Part shown: positions 53,398 through 64,000 of the stretch, piece after piece | How positions within the stretch are numbered: the stretch's first letter is position 1 | Layout of the letters: each line of letters starts with the position of its first letter | Origin: Mitsuaria chitosanitabida ATCC BAA-476 = NBRC 102408 | GTDB taxonomy: Bacteria > Pseudomonadota > Gammaproteobacteria > Burkholderiales > Burkholderiaceae_C | DNA length: 64,000 nt | Direction of reading: 5' to 3' | NCBI RefSeq assembly: GCF_001598255.1 | Contig: NZ_BCYP01000027.1 | Location: 1 to 64,000, forward strand | Program-made: the position numbers and the translations under genes | The notes under the pieces: generated by a model | What the model was told of the DNA's origin: nothing | What the model saw: the letters and a program-made list of their open reading frames with translations, nothing else | Databases searched by the model: none

Positions 53398-54594
53398 ATG
53401 TCCGACGCCAAGCGCCAGCGCCCCCGTTCCCAGCGCGATGACACCACCCAGGTTCCTCCGCCGGGCGAGGCGATGCCCTCGCTCGACGGCCCCGCTGAAG
53501 CGCCCGAGGGGCGTGGATCGGTCGAGGAGGGTGAGGCTTCCGACACCGCCCATCCCGCCATCGGTGACGCGACGAACGAGGCGGAGGCCACGGTCGAGGG
53601 CGGAGCGGCAGTTGGCGCCTCGGGGGTAATGTCCGCGAACGCCACCGGCTGGGTACTGGCAGGCGCCGCGGGCGTTCTGGGTGTGGTGGCCGCCGCGTCT
53701 GGCGGTGGCCACGGATCCAGCGTCCCCGCGATCTCGCAGGTCCTCCAGGAGCCGGTGACGCCTGCTGCACCCAAGCCTGACCAGCCGAAGGCGCAGGACC
53801 TCGATCCCGTCGTGCCGACGCAGGAGCGTCCCAGCCTCGAGGTGTCCGAGTTGCCCACGCCCGTGGAGCCGAAGCCGGAGTCGCCGAATCCCTCGGCCGA
53901 CTTGCCGTCTCCCACTGATCCGGCCCCGGTCCCGGCGCCGGTCCCGAATTCGATCCCGACGCCGACCCTGGCACTGAAGAACGATACGGGGCCCGATCTG
54001 ACCGGACTCGTCGGCGACGTCGGCGACCTGCGGCGCTTCGCGCACGATGGCCTCACACGCGACGGCACGATCGTCGTCAGTGGGCTGCAGGCGGGCGCGA
54101 CCTGGGCCTTCAGCCTGGACAGCGGGCGGACCTGGCAAGCCGGCGTCGGTGCCGAGATCAGCTCACGGCAACTGGGCGCCGATGGCGACAAGCAGGTGTG
54201 GGTCCGCCAGATCGATGGCGCGGGGCAGATCTCCGAGCATGCGGCCCTCGCGCTGCGGCTGGACACGCACGCGGGCCGCATCACCGTCCAGTTGAGCCAC
54301 GACGACGGCCCCAGCGCCACGGATGCCATCACGACCGACCCCACCTTGCGGATCGGTGGATTGGAAGCCGGGGCGCTGCTGGTCTGGTTCGGCGTCACCG
54401 ATCGCGCCTACCACGTCGTCGACGGAGCGCCGGAAATCCGTCTCCCGAGCGCCCTGGGAGACAACTTCTACCCCTTCCTCCGCCAGATCGACGCCGCCGG
54501 CAACGAGGGACCGGAACTCGACGTGTTCCGGTTCACCCTGGTGGCCCTCTCGACGAGCGTCGGGACCCCGTCACCGATCACTCCGGTGATCTGA
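53398..54594 (+). CDS. Small Ig-repeat protein resembling a miniature BapA-type adhesin
   Basis: 398 residues. Acidic N terminus, a hydrophobic segment at about 82-100 ending in SGGGHGSS, a Pro/Glu linker (about 110-190), then two Ig-like repeats (about 190-290 and 295-385) with the hallmark VSGLQAGATWAFSLDSGRTWQ, VWVRQIDGAGQIS and FLRQIDAAGNEG. These repeats normally occur by the dozen in giant type I-secreted biofilm adhesins. Here there is no Sec signal, no calcium repeats and no type I secretion tail. It may be a degenerate or minimal relative. ATG at 53398 chosen; a GTG at 53338 is in frame but has no ribosome site. Confidence 0.6.
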   Translation: MSDAKRQRPRSQRDDTTQVPPPGEAMPSLDGPAEAPEGRGSVEEGEASDTAHPAIGDATNEAEATVEGGAAVGASGVMSANATGWVLAGAAGVLGVVAAASGGGHGSSVPAISQVLQEPVTPAAPKPDQPKAQDLDPVVPTQERPSLEVSELPTPVEPKPESPNPSADLPSPTDPAPVPAPVPNSIPTPTLALKNDTGPDLTGLVGDVGDLRRFAHDGLTRDGTIVVSGLQAGATWAFSLDSGRTWQAGVGAEISSRQLGADGDKQVWVRQIDGAGQISEHAALALRLDTHAGRITVQLSHDDGPSATDAITTDPTLRIGGLEAGALLVWFGVTDRAYHVVDGAPEIRLPSALGDNFYPFLRQIDAAGNEGPELDVFRFTLVALSTSVGTPSPITPVI

Positions 54595-54600
54595 GCTGCG

Positions 54601-57966
<3,366 letters not shown>

Positions 57967-58146
57967 GCGGCACCCTGGGATGAAGAGTGCCGGCAGCATA
58001 GTGGCCGCCTACGGGTCATCCCGACCGGGTTTGCCAGGGCATGACGAATGGCGGTGCGATGCGCGTTCCGCGGGTACGAGCCGGGCCGATGCCGTGGCGT
58101 GCGCGGCGTCGCTGGCTATCATTCCCGCCACCACAAGGAGGCTCGG

Positions 58147-58944
58147 ATGAAGACACGCAGCTGGATGGCGCTCGCGGCGGGCGCGCTTCTGTCCCTGACC
58201 GCGGCGGCCCAGGAGGTCACGCTGACGCGGCTCGAATGCGGCAACGGGACCAACGACGCCCGACGGTTCAGCGATACCTTCGCGTACACGGACCCGGCCA
58301 AGCCCTTCACCTTCAGCTGCTACGTGATCCGGCACGGTGCGGACGTCATGGTGTGGGATACCGGCTACCAGCCGGGCTCGGTGCCCAGCGCGACCAACAA
58401 GCCGCTGGCGGACCTGCTGCGGCAGATGAAGGTCGATCCGGCGGAGGTGAAGGTGGTCGGCATCAGCCACTTCCATGCCGACCACACGGGTCAGCTGGAC
58501 GCGCTCAGGAACGCGACGCTGATGATCGGCAAGCGGGACTGGGACGGCATCACCGCGACCCCGCCCATGGCCGGCGCGAACGCCAAGGGCTTCGAGACCT
58601 GGATCGCGGAGAAGCGCAAGGTCGAGCTGCTGACGGCGGACAAGGACGTCTTCGGCGATGGCACGGTGATGATCCTGCGCGCGCCGGGCCACACGCCCGG
58701 CCACAGCATGCTGCTGGTGCGCCTGAAGGGCATGGGGCCGGTCATCCTGAGCGGCGACGCGGTCCACTTCCACGAGAACTACGACAACGACGGCGTGCCC
58801 GGCTTCAACGACGATCGCGCGCAGACGCTGGCCTCGATCCAGCGCATCAAGGAGATCGCGAAGAACCTCAAGGCGACGCTGATCATCCAGCACGACCCGC
58901 GCGACATCGGCAAGCTGCCGCCGTTCCCCGAGTCGGCGAAGTGA
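58147..58944 (+). CDS. Exported metallo-beta-lactamase-fold hydrolase (lactonase-like)
   Basis: 265 residues with a signal peptide (about 1-20, ALAAGALLSLTAAAQ). Zinc motif SHFHADHTGQ, then APGHTPGHSM, SGDAVHF and IIQHDPRD, the pattern of AiiA/AttM-type N-acyl-homoserine lactonases and related quorum-quenching enzymes. Export is unusual for those, so another lactone or ester is equally possible. Start at 58147 with AAGGAGG. A TATCAT box is at 58117-58122. Confidence 0.83.
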   Translation: MKTRSWMALAAGALLSLTAAAQEVTLTRLECGNGTNDARRFSDTFAYTDPAKPFTFSCYVIRHGADVMVWDTGYQPGSVPSATNKPLADLLRQMKVDPAEVKVVGISHFHADHTGQLDALRNATLMIGKRDWDGITATPPMAGANAKGFETWIAEKRKVELLTADKDVFGDGTVMILRAPGHTPGHSMLLVRLKGMGPVILSGDAVHFHENYDNDGVPGFNDDRAQTLASIQRIKEIAKNLKATLIIQHDPRDIGKLPPFPESAK

Positions 58945-59019
58945 GCGCCTGACCGGAATCCGGCGGGGCGACGACCGGCCGATGCCGGTCGCCTGACGCC
59001 GAGCGGTGGAACGCACCAT

Positions 59020-59047
59020 GAAGAACGGGCCGCGTCTGCGGCCCGTT
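59020..59047 (-). terminator. Intrinsic terminator after fusA
   Basis: Perfect 10-bp stem AACGGGCCGC / GCGGCCCGTT (59024-59033, 59038-59047), read on the minus strand after the fusA stop and followed by CTTC. Only a short T-rich run, but the stem is strong and well placed 27 bases past the gene. Confidence 0.65.
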
Positions 59048-59073
59048 GCACCTCATGCGGCCTCAGCCGCGCA

Positions 59074-61176
59074 TCACTTGGCGCGCGACGTCACGATCGC
59101 GTCGGCGACGTTCTTCGGCGCCTCGGAGTAATGCTTGAACTCCATCGTGTAGGTCGCGCGACCTTGCGTCGCGGACCGCAGCGCGGTGGAGTAGCCGAAC
59201 ATCTCCGACAGCGGCACCTCGGCCTTGATGATCTTGCCGCCGCCGACCATGTCGTCCATGCCCTGCACCATGCCGCGGCGGCTGGACAGGTCGCCCATCA
59301 CCGTGCCGGCGTAGTCCTCGGGCGTCTCGACCTCCACGGCCATCATCGGCTCCAGGATCACCGGGCTGGCGCGGCGGCAGGCTTCCTTGAAGCCCATCGA
59401 GGCGGCCATCTTGAACGCGTTCTCGTTCGAGTCCACGTCGTGGTACGAGCCGAAGGTCAGCGTGACCTTCACGTCCACGACCGGGTAACCCGCCAGCACG
59501 CCGTTGGGCAGCGAGTCGATCACGCCCTTCTCGACGGCCGGGATGTACTCGCGCGGCACCACGCCGCCCTTGATCGCGTCGACGAACTCGAAGCCCTTGC
59601 CAGGTTCCTGCGGGTCCAGCGAGAACACCACGTGGCCGTACTGGCCCTTGCCGCCGGACTGGCGCACGAACTTGCCTTCCACGTCCTGCACCGACTTGCG
59701 CACCGTCTCGCGGTAGGCGACCTGCGGCTTGCCCACGTTGGCCTCGACGCTGAACTCGCGCTTCATGCGGTCCACGATGATTTCCAGGTGCAGCTCGCCC
59801 ATGCCGGAAATGATGGTCTGGCCCGACTCCTCGTCCGTGCGCACGCGGAAGGACGGGTCTTCCGCCGCAAGCCGGCCCAGCGCCAGGCCCATCTTTTCCT
59901 GGTCGGCCTTGGTCTTGGGCTCCACGGCCTGCGAGATCACCGGCTCCGGGAACACCATCTTCTCCAGCGTGATGATGGCGTCCGGGTCGCACAGGGTCTC
60001 GCCGGTGGTGACGTCCTTCAGGCCCACGCAAGCGGCGATGTCGCCGGCCAGGATCTCCTTGATCTCCTCGCGCTGGTTGGCGTGCATCTGCAGGATCCGG
60101 CCGATGCGTTCCTTCTTGCCGCGCGTCGGGTTGTAGACCGAGTCGCCCGACTTCAGGATGCCCGAGTACACCCGCACGAAGGTCAGCTGACCCACGTACG
60201 GGTCGGTCATCAGCTTGAAGGCGAGGGCGCTGAACTTCTCGTTGTCGTCGGCCTTGCGGGTCGTGTCCTTCTCGTCGTCATCGGTGCCGTGCACCGGCGG
60301 GATGTCGATCGGGGAGGGCATGAAGTCGATGACGGCGTCCAGCATGCGCTGCACGCCCTTGTTCTTGAAGGCGGTGCCGCACAGCATGGGCTGGATCTCG
60401 CCGGCGATGGTGCGCTGGCGGATCGCGCGGACGATCTCGGCCTCGGTCAGTTCGCCGGACTCGAGGTACTTGTTCATCAGTTCCTCGTCGGCCTCGGCGG
60501 CGGCCTCGACCATCTTCTCGCGCCATTCCTGCGCCTGGGCCTGCAGCTCGGCGGGGATGTCCTGGTACTCGAAGCGCATGCCCTGCGAGGCCTCGTCCCA
60601 GATGATCGCCTTCATCTTGATCAGGTCGATCACGCCCTTGAACTGGTCCTCGGCGCCGATGGGCAGCACCACCGGCACCGGGTTGGCCTTGAGCCGGTCG
60701 ACCATCATCTGGCGCACGCGATAGAAGTCGGCGCCGACGCGGTCCATCTTGTTCACGAAGGCCAGACGCGGCACCTTGTACTTGTTGGCCTGGCGCCAGA
60801 CGGTCTCGGATTGCGGCTGCACGCCGCCGACCGAGTCGTAGACCATCACCGCGCCGTCCAGCACGCGCATCGAGCGCTCCACCTCGATGGTGAAGTCCAC
60901 GTGCCCGGGGGTGTCGATGATGTTGATGCGGTGCTCCGCATACGAGCGGTCCATGCCCTTCCAGAAGCAGGTCGTGGCGGCGGAGGTGATGGTGATGCCG
61001 CGTTCCTGCTCCTGCTCCATCCAGTCCATGGTCGCGGCGCCGTCGTGCACTTCGCCGATCTTGTGATTGACCCCGGTGTAGAACAGGATGCGCTCCGTCG
61101 TCGTCGTCTTGCCGGCGTCGATGTGCGCCGAGATGCCGATGTTGCGGTAGTGCTCGATGGGGGTCTTGCGGGACAT
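59074..61176 (-). CDS. fusA: Elongation factor G
   Basis: 700-residue translational GTPase, full family length. G1 [16 protein letters not shown]3 DTPGHVDF, G4 NKMDRVG, switch [12 protein letters not shown], domain [13 protein letters not shown], domain [10 protein letters not shown]. Not next to rpsL, rpsG or tuf as in the usual str operon, so possibly a second EF-G copy. The start at 61176 with GGAGAC fits the family N terminus ([13 protein letters not shown]). Confidence 0.95.
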   Translation of the reverse strand: MSRKTPIEHYRNIGISAHIDAGKTTTTERILFYTGVNHKIGEVHDGAATMDWMEQEQERGITITSAATTCFWKGMDRSYAEHRINIIDTPGHVDFTIEVERSMRVLDGAVMVYDSVGGVQPQSETVWRQANKYKVPRLAFVNKMDRVGADFYRVRQMMVDRLKANPVPVVLPIGAEDQFKGVIDLIKMKAIIWDEASQGMRFEYQDIPAELQAQAQEWREKMVEAAAEADEELMNKYLESGELTEAEIVRAIRQRTIAGEIQPMLCGTAFKNKGVQRMLDAVIDFMPSPIDIPPVHGTDDDEKDTTRKADDNEKFSALAFKLMTDPYVGQLTFVRVYSGILKSGDSVYNPTRGKKERIGRILQMHANQREEIKEILAGDIAACVGLKDVTTGETLCDPDAIITLEKMVFPEPVISQAVEPKTKADQEKMGLALGRLAAEDPSFRVRTDEESGQTIISGMGELHLEIIVDRMKREFSVEANVGKPQVAYRETVRKSVQDVEGKFVRQSGGKGQYGHVVFSLDPQEPGKGFEFVDAIKGGVVPREYIPAVEKGVIDSLPNGVLAGYPVVDVKVTLTFGSYHDVDSNENAFKMAASMGFKEACRRASPVILEPMMAVEVETPEDYAGTVMGDLSSRRGMVQGMDDMVGGGKIIKAEVPLSEMFGYSTALRSATQGRATYTMEFKHYSEAPKNVADAIVTSRAK

Positions 61177-61243
61177 GGTGGTCTCCAGTGGCAATGAAGG
61201 ATCGCGGGCGGTCCGAGCGGCCGGCGATCCGGGGAAGCCGACG

Positions 61244-61273
61244 AATGTACCGAGAAGGGATGACGGTTGTCAT
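61244..61273 (-). promoter_or_regulatory. fusA promoter with overlapping palindrome
   Basis: On the minus strand ATGACA (61273-61268) and TACATT (61249-61244), 18-base spacer, about 60 bases of leader before fusA. The palindrome GATGAC/GTCATC (61259-61274) covers the -35 and spacer and could be an operator. Confidence 0.55.
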
Positions 61274-61565
61274 CGACCGTTCGGAAGAGCCCGGCGCCGC
61301 AGGGGATGAGACGCGTGCTTCTGGCGGCGGCGCGTCGGCTGTGCCTGTCCGCCCGGGCGAGACCTGACCCCGGGTGGCCGCTTCCCCTCGGATCCGTCAA
61401 ATCCGGATCCGCGAACGATCGAGACGCCTGGCGCGGCCAGTGGTATTGATCACGAACTTCTGGGGGTAATAGCAAATTCGAGCAGGTCACTGCCGAATGT
61501 GAGTTATTCGCAAGCGCCGACCCCCGCGACACACTGCCGCCCATCAATTGCGATGGATCGTTGTC
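61274..61565. other. Intergenic region between fusA and the small membrane gene
   Basis: No supported gene. The right half (61440-61565) is much poorer in GC than the surroundings. A weak TTGATC (61446) / TAATAG (61467) pair with a short 15-base spacer may belong to the promoter of the plus-strand genes. Confidence 0.5.
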
Positions 61566-61802
61566 ATGAAGAACATGTATGCCATTTCGCTGGGTTTGTC
61601 GGCGGCCGGGATTGCCTGCGTCTGGATCGATCGCGGGGCCTTGGAAACTCCCTCATTTGAACTGACTGCAATCGGTTATCTGCTCGGCGCCGCGGGCCTG
61701 ATGCTGCTGCTGATCTGCCTCGGCGCGACCGTCGAGGAATGCCTGAGATCCCCTCGGCGACGGGCTTTCGCGCCCTTCGGCGCGTTCTGGCGGCGTCGCT
61801 AG
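61566..61802 (+). CDS. Small two-helix membrane protein, unknown
   Basis: 78 residues from ATG at 61566 (an in-frame TTG at 61548 is less likely). Two hydrophobic segments, YAISLGLSAAGIACVWI and AIGYLLGAAGLMLLLICLGA, and a short basic tail. No ribosome site of note and no family recognised. It lies upstream of a two-component pair on the same strand, in a stretch of lower GC. Confidence 0.5.
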   Translation: MKNMYAISLGLSAAGIACVWIDRGALETPSFELTAIGYLLGAAGLMLLLICLGATVEECLRSPRRRAFAPFGAFWRRR

Positions 61803-61828
61803 ATCCGTGCGATCCGCGCCCTTGGGTG

Positions 61829-61856
61829 CCCGAATCTGACGATTCGGGGTTTACTT
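61829..61856 (+). terminator. Terminator-like hairpin after the small membrane gene
   Basis: Perfect 8-bp stem CCCGAATC / GATTCGGG with loop TGAC (61829-61848), then GTTTACTT. Moderate strength; the T-tract is imperfect. Confidence 0.45.
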
Positions 61857-61893
61857 GATTCGGTGATTGCCGGTTGGCCCCATCTCGCGAAAC

Positions 61894-61920
61894 TGTCCCG
61901 GCCCTCGGGGTGCCGGGACA
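61894..61920 (+). promoter_or_regulatory. Inverted repeat just upstream of the regulator gene
   Basis: Perfect 9-bp arms TGTCCCGGC and GCCGGGACA with a 9-base loop, ending 23 bases before the start codon and just before the AGAAGGAGT ribosome site. Candidate operator or leader hairpin. Confidence 0.45.
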
Positions 61921-61943
61921 ACGCGTGAGAAGGAGTCAATCGA

Positions 61944-62612
61944 ATGAGTATCGCCGTGGTGATCATCGAAGACGATCAAACCGTCATGAAACGGTTGGTG
62001 GACGTGATTTCGAACAGCAGTTTCTGCGAGGTAATCGGCGTGGCGAAAAATCGTGGGGAAGCCGTCGCGGCGATTCTCGCGAATCGCGCCGACTTGTATG
62101 TCGTCGACCTGGGTTTGCCGGACGTCGACGGGGTCGACCTGATCCGGCTGGTCAAGGAGAAGTGTTCCGAGGCGCGCTGCGTCGTGGTGAGCACCTTCGG
62201 GGACAGCAAGCATGTGCTGCGCAGCCTGCGGGCAGGGGCCAGCGGCTACCTGCTGAAGGAGGAGATCCAACCCGGCCTGGCCGAGAAGCTGGTCAGCGCC
62301 CACAACGGACAGGCGCCGTTGAGCCCCGCGGTCGCGAAGGTGGTGCTGGATCACCACGCCTCGCTCGAGAACAACGAGCGGCCCCAGTTCGACCGCGAGA
62401 AGGTGCTCAAGGCCTTCGGCATGGGCGAGCGCGAATGGGAAGTGCTGCGCCATCTGGCCGAGGGCTATCCCATCGCCGAGATCGCCCGCCGCCTGAGCAT
62501 CTCCCATCACACCGTCAACCAGCATCTGCGCAGCCTGTACCGCAAGCTGGGCGTGAAGTCCCGCGCGATGGCGGCCAATGCGGCGCGGGTCTACGGGCTG
62601 ATCGATGAATAG
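61944..62612 (+). CDS. NarL/LuxR-type response regulator
   Basis: 222 residues. Receiver with acidic pair Glu9-Asp10-Asp11, phosphoacceptor Asp55 (YVVDLGLPD), and Lys in YLLKEEI; LuxR helix-turn-helix at about 150-215 (MGEREWEVLRHLAEGYPIAEIARRLSI split as EWEVLRHLAEG and IAEIARRLSISHHTV). Strong AGAAGGAGT site. Its stop overlaps the start of the kinase gene by 8 bases, so the two are a coupled two-component system. Confidence 0.9.
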   Translation: MSIAVVIIEDDQTVMKRLVDVISNSSFCEVIGVAKNRGEAVAAILANRADLYVVDLGLPDVDGVDLIRLVKEKCSEARCVVVSTFGDSKHVLRSLRAGASGYLLKEEIQPGLAEKLVSAHNGQAPLSPAVAKVVLDHHASLENNERPQFDREKVLKAFGMGEREWEVLRHLAEGYPIAEIARRLSISHHTVNQHLRSLYRKLGVKSRAMAANAARVYGLIDE

Positions 62613-64000
62613 CGTCCGACGACGGGGCTCGCTGAAGGCGGTGTGCTTCTGGCTCACCGTCTTCGTGCTGCTGTTGCTGGTCGCGGCGACGAGCAGCCTG
62701 GCCACGCGGGTCCACCGGATCGAGGGCGGCCAGGACCTGCAGATCGTGCAGGCGCCGGCCGGTGCCCGCGACGTCGGCCCGGAGCTGTCGCGGTTGCCCG
62801 GGCGTCCCGTCGTCGAGCAGGCGCGCGTCGCGCTCCCGTATTTCCGGGACCTCGGTCAGGTGGGCGGGCTCAAGCGGATCCGGCTACGGGTCGACCTGGA
62901 CCGCTACCTCGCGCGGCCGGCGATCTGCTGCGGCGCGCGCGAGGGCGATCCCGCCGGCGGCGCCTCGCGCAGCCCCGGCGCGAGCCTGCTGATCAGCCAG
63001 GCGCTGGACGGCATGGACGTCTATCTGAACGATGTCTGGATCGCGGGGCTGCCCAAGTCGAACGACCAGGTCCGCTACAAGTGGTACCGGCCACTGCAGG
63101 CGCCGCTGGCGCGGCGGCTGCTCAAGCCCGAGGGCAACGTCCTCACCCTGGAGCTGACGACCTGGGACCCCCAGGTGCAGATCGCCCCGGTCTACGTGGG
63201 CGACATCGACACCATCTCCTACATCTACGAACTGACCTACCTCGTGGGCTCGTCGCTGGCCAGCGCCTCCAACGTGTTCTGTCTGCTGGCGGGCATGTTC
63301 ATGCTGGGTGCCTGGCTGGCCAGTCGCAAGGACGGCGCGGTGTTCCTGCACGCCGGGGCGACGACGGTGCTGTGGTCGCTGCTGTTCTGGCTGATCCTGC
63401 TCCAGCGCGTCCCGTCGTCGCTGATCGAGCTGCGCCTGTGGGCGCAGTACGCCTGCACCGGCGGGGTGGTGGGCGTGCTGACGATGTTCATCTTCGCCTT
63501 CATGGACCAGCCGCTGGGACGCCGGGGGCGCGTCGTGCTGATCGGCGCGGCCTCGTTCGCCGCGCTGACCTACCCCTGGCTGGGCCTGCGGGGGCGCGAA
63601 TGGCTCGACGCCTACTGGCTGCCGGTGCTGCTGCTGTTCCATCTGTACGCCTGCTCGCGCCTGGCCCTGCATGTGGCCCGCACGCGCTCGCGCATGGCGA
63701 TGTCGCTGCTGTTCCAGTCGGTGCTGGCGCAGGTGTTCGCGCTGCGTGATCACAACGCGGCCCTGCAGCTGGTCCGCGTGCAGGTGCCGGACGCGGGCTG
63801 GTCGCTGACGCACCTGCTCGCGACCCCTCTCTTCCTGAGCCACCTGAGCGTGCCACTGCTGCTGTTCGTCGTCGCACAGATCCTGCTGACCAAGTTCCAG
63901 GCCAACGTGAAGCGCATCCGGGACAACAACGTCGTCCTCACCGAGACCCTGCGGCAGCGCGAGCGGGAGCTGCTCGTCAGCTACCACCGGCAGCGTGACA
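62605..64000 (+). CDS. Membrane sensor kinase, 7TM-type (3' end cut by window edge)
   Basis: At least 465 residues, open to the right edge. A signal anchor (about 12-35) is followed by a periplasmic domain (about 36-210), seven or so membrane segments (about 215-435) and the beginning of a coiled coil rich in Arg/Glu (DNNVVLTETLRQRERELL). This plan matches 7TMR-DISM-type sensor histidine kinases, and the adjacent LuxR-type regulator predicts a HisKA_3 kinase domain beyond the edge. The kinase domain itself is not in the window, so the assignment is by architecture and context. Confidence 0.7.
   Translation, partial: MNSVRRRGSLKAVCFWLTVFVLLLLVAATSSLATRVHRIEGGQDLQIVQAPAGARDVGPELSRLPGRPVVEQARVALPYFRDLGQVGGLKRIRLRVDLDRYLARPAICCGAREGDPAGGASRSPGASLLISQALDGMDVYLNDVWIAGLPKSNDQVRYKWYRPLQAPLARRLLKPEGNVLTLELTTWDPQVQIAPVYVGDIDTISYIYELTYLVGSSLASASNVFCLLAGMFMLGAWLASRKDGAVFLHAGATTVLWSLLFWLILLQRVPSSLIELRLWAQYACTGGVVGVLTMFIFAFMDQPLGRRGRVVLIGAASFAALTYPWLGLRGREWLDAYWLPVLLLFHLYACSRLALHVARTRSRMAMSLLFQSVLAQVFALRDHNAALQLVRVQVPDAGWSLTHLLATPLFLSHLSVPLLLFVVAQILLTKFQANVKRIRDNNVVLTETLRQRERELLVSYHRQRD

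Overview
The window is a contiguous stretch of a very GC-rich chromosome (third codon positions almost all G or C, long spurious open frames on the opposite strand). Gene content (aotJQMOP-type arginine transporter, TrhO, fused PabB-PabC, Tad locus with betaproteobacterial order, isolated EF-G) fits a betaproteobacterium of the order Burkholderiales, probably near Roseateles/Mitsuaria/Rubrivivax. The genus is an inference from style and not proven by a marker gene.

Positions 1-13408 (all minus strand) hold a complete Tad/Flp pilus locus read right to left: two Flp pilins, prepilin peptidase TadV, an unusual AAA+ ATPase, RcpC, secretin RcpA, a small lipoprotein, TadG, two TadE/F minor pilins, TadZ, motor ATPase TadA, platform proteins TadB and TadC, and lipoprotein TadD, which runs off the left edge. 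Nearly all genes overlap or abut. Directly upstream on the same strand (13583-18904) are a HisKA_3-type membrane histidine kinase, a LuxR-type response regulator, a PAP2 protein, an ICMT-like membrane methyltransferase and a receiver-only response regulator. They look like the signalling input of the pilus locus.

Positions 19279-35273 (mostly plus strand): oligoribonuclease; a PabB-PabC fusion overlapped by a SNF2-like protein with a SWIM zinc finger whose ATPase motifs are all degenerate; a convergent FAD-linked oxidase; an RhlE-type DEAD-box helicase behind a long, hairpin-rich leader, followed by a cold-shock-domain/DUF1294 fusion and a GNAT acetyltransferase; then a three-gene MksF-MksE-MksB (Wadjet JetABC-like) condensin operon without a JetD nuclease, closed by a strong terminator. 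A RelE/Xre toxin-antitoxin pair of lower GC follows.

Positions 36256-43791 (minus): aotJ-Q-M-O-P amino-acid uptake operon, an alpha/beta hydrolase, TrhO tRNA hydroxylase and a periplasmic cyclophilin. Positions 43849-53247 (plus): dnaE, a HipBA module with a nine-G tract in hipA, a patatin phospholipase, trmB, coaBC and dut ending in a terminator. Positions 53398-64000: a small Ig-repeat protein resembling a miniature biofilm adhesin, a TolB-like/amidohydrolase fusion, a periplasmic metallo-beta-lactamase-fold hydrolase, EF-G, a small membrane protein, and a LuxR-type regulator with its membrane histidine kinase, cut by the right edge.

Recurring themes are tight translational coupling (ATGA, GTGA and TGATG junctions), several start codons only 6-9 bases after a -10-like hexamer (possible leaderless mRNAs), and two copies of a palindromic repeat, one of which has been read into the end of tadD. 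No tRNA, rRNA, CRISPR array, insertion sequence or prophage was seen.
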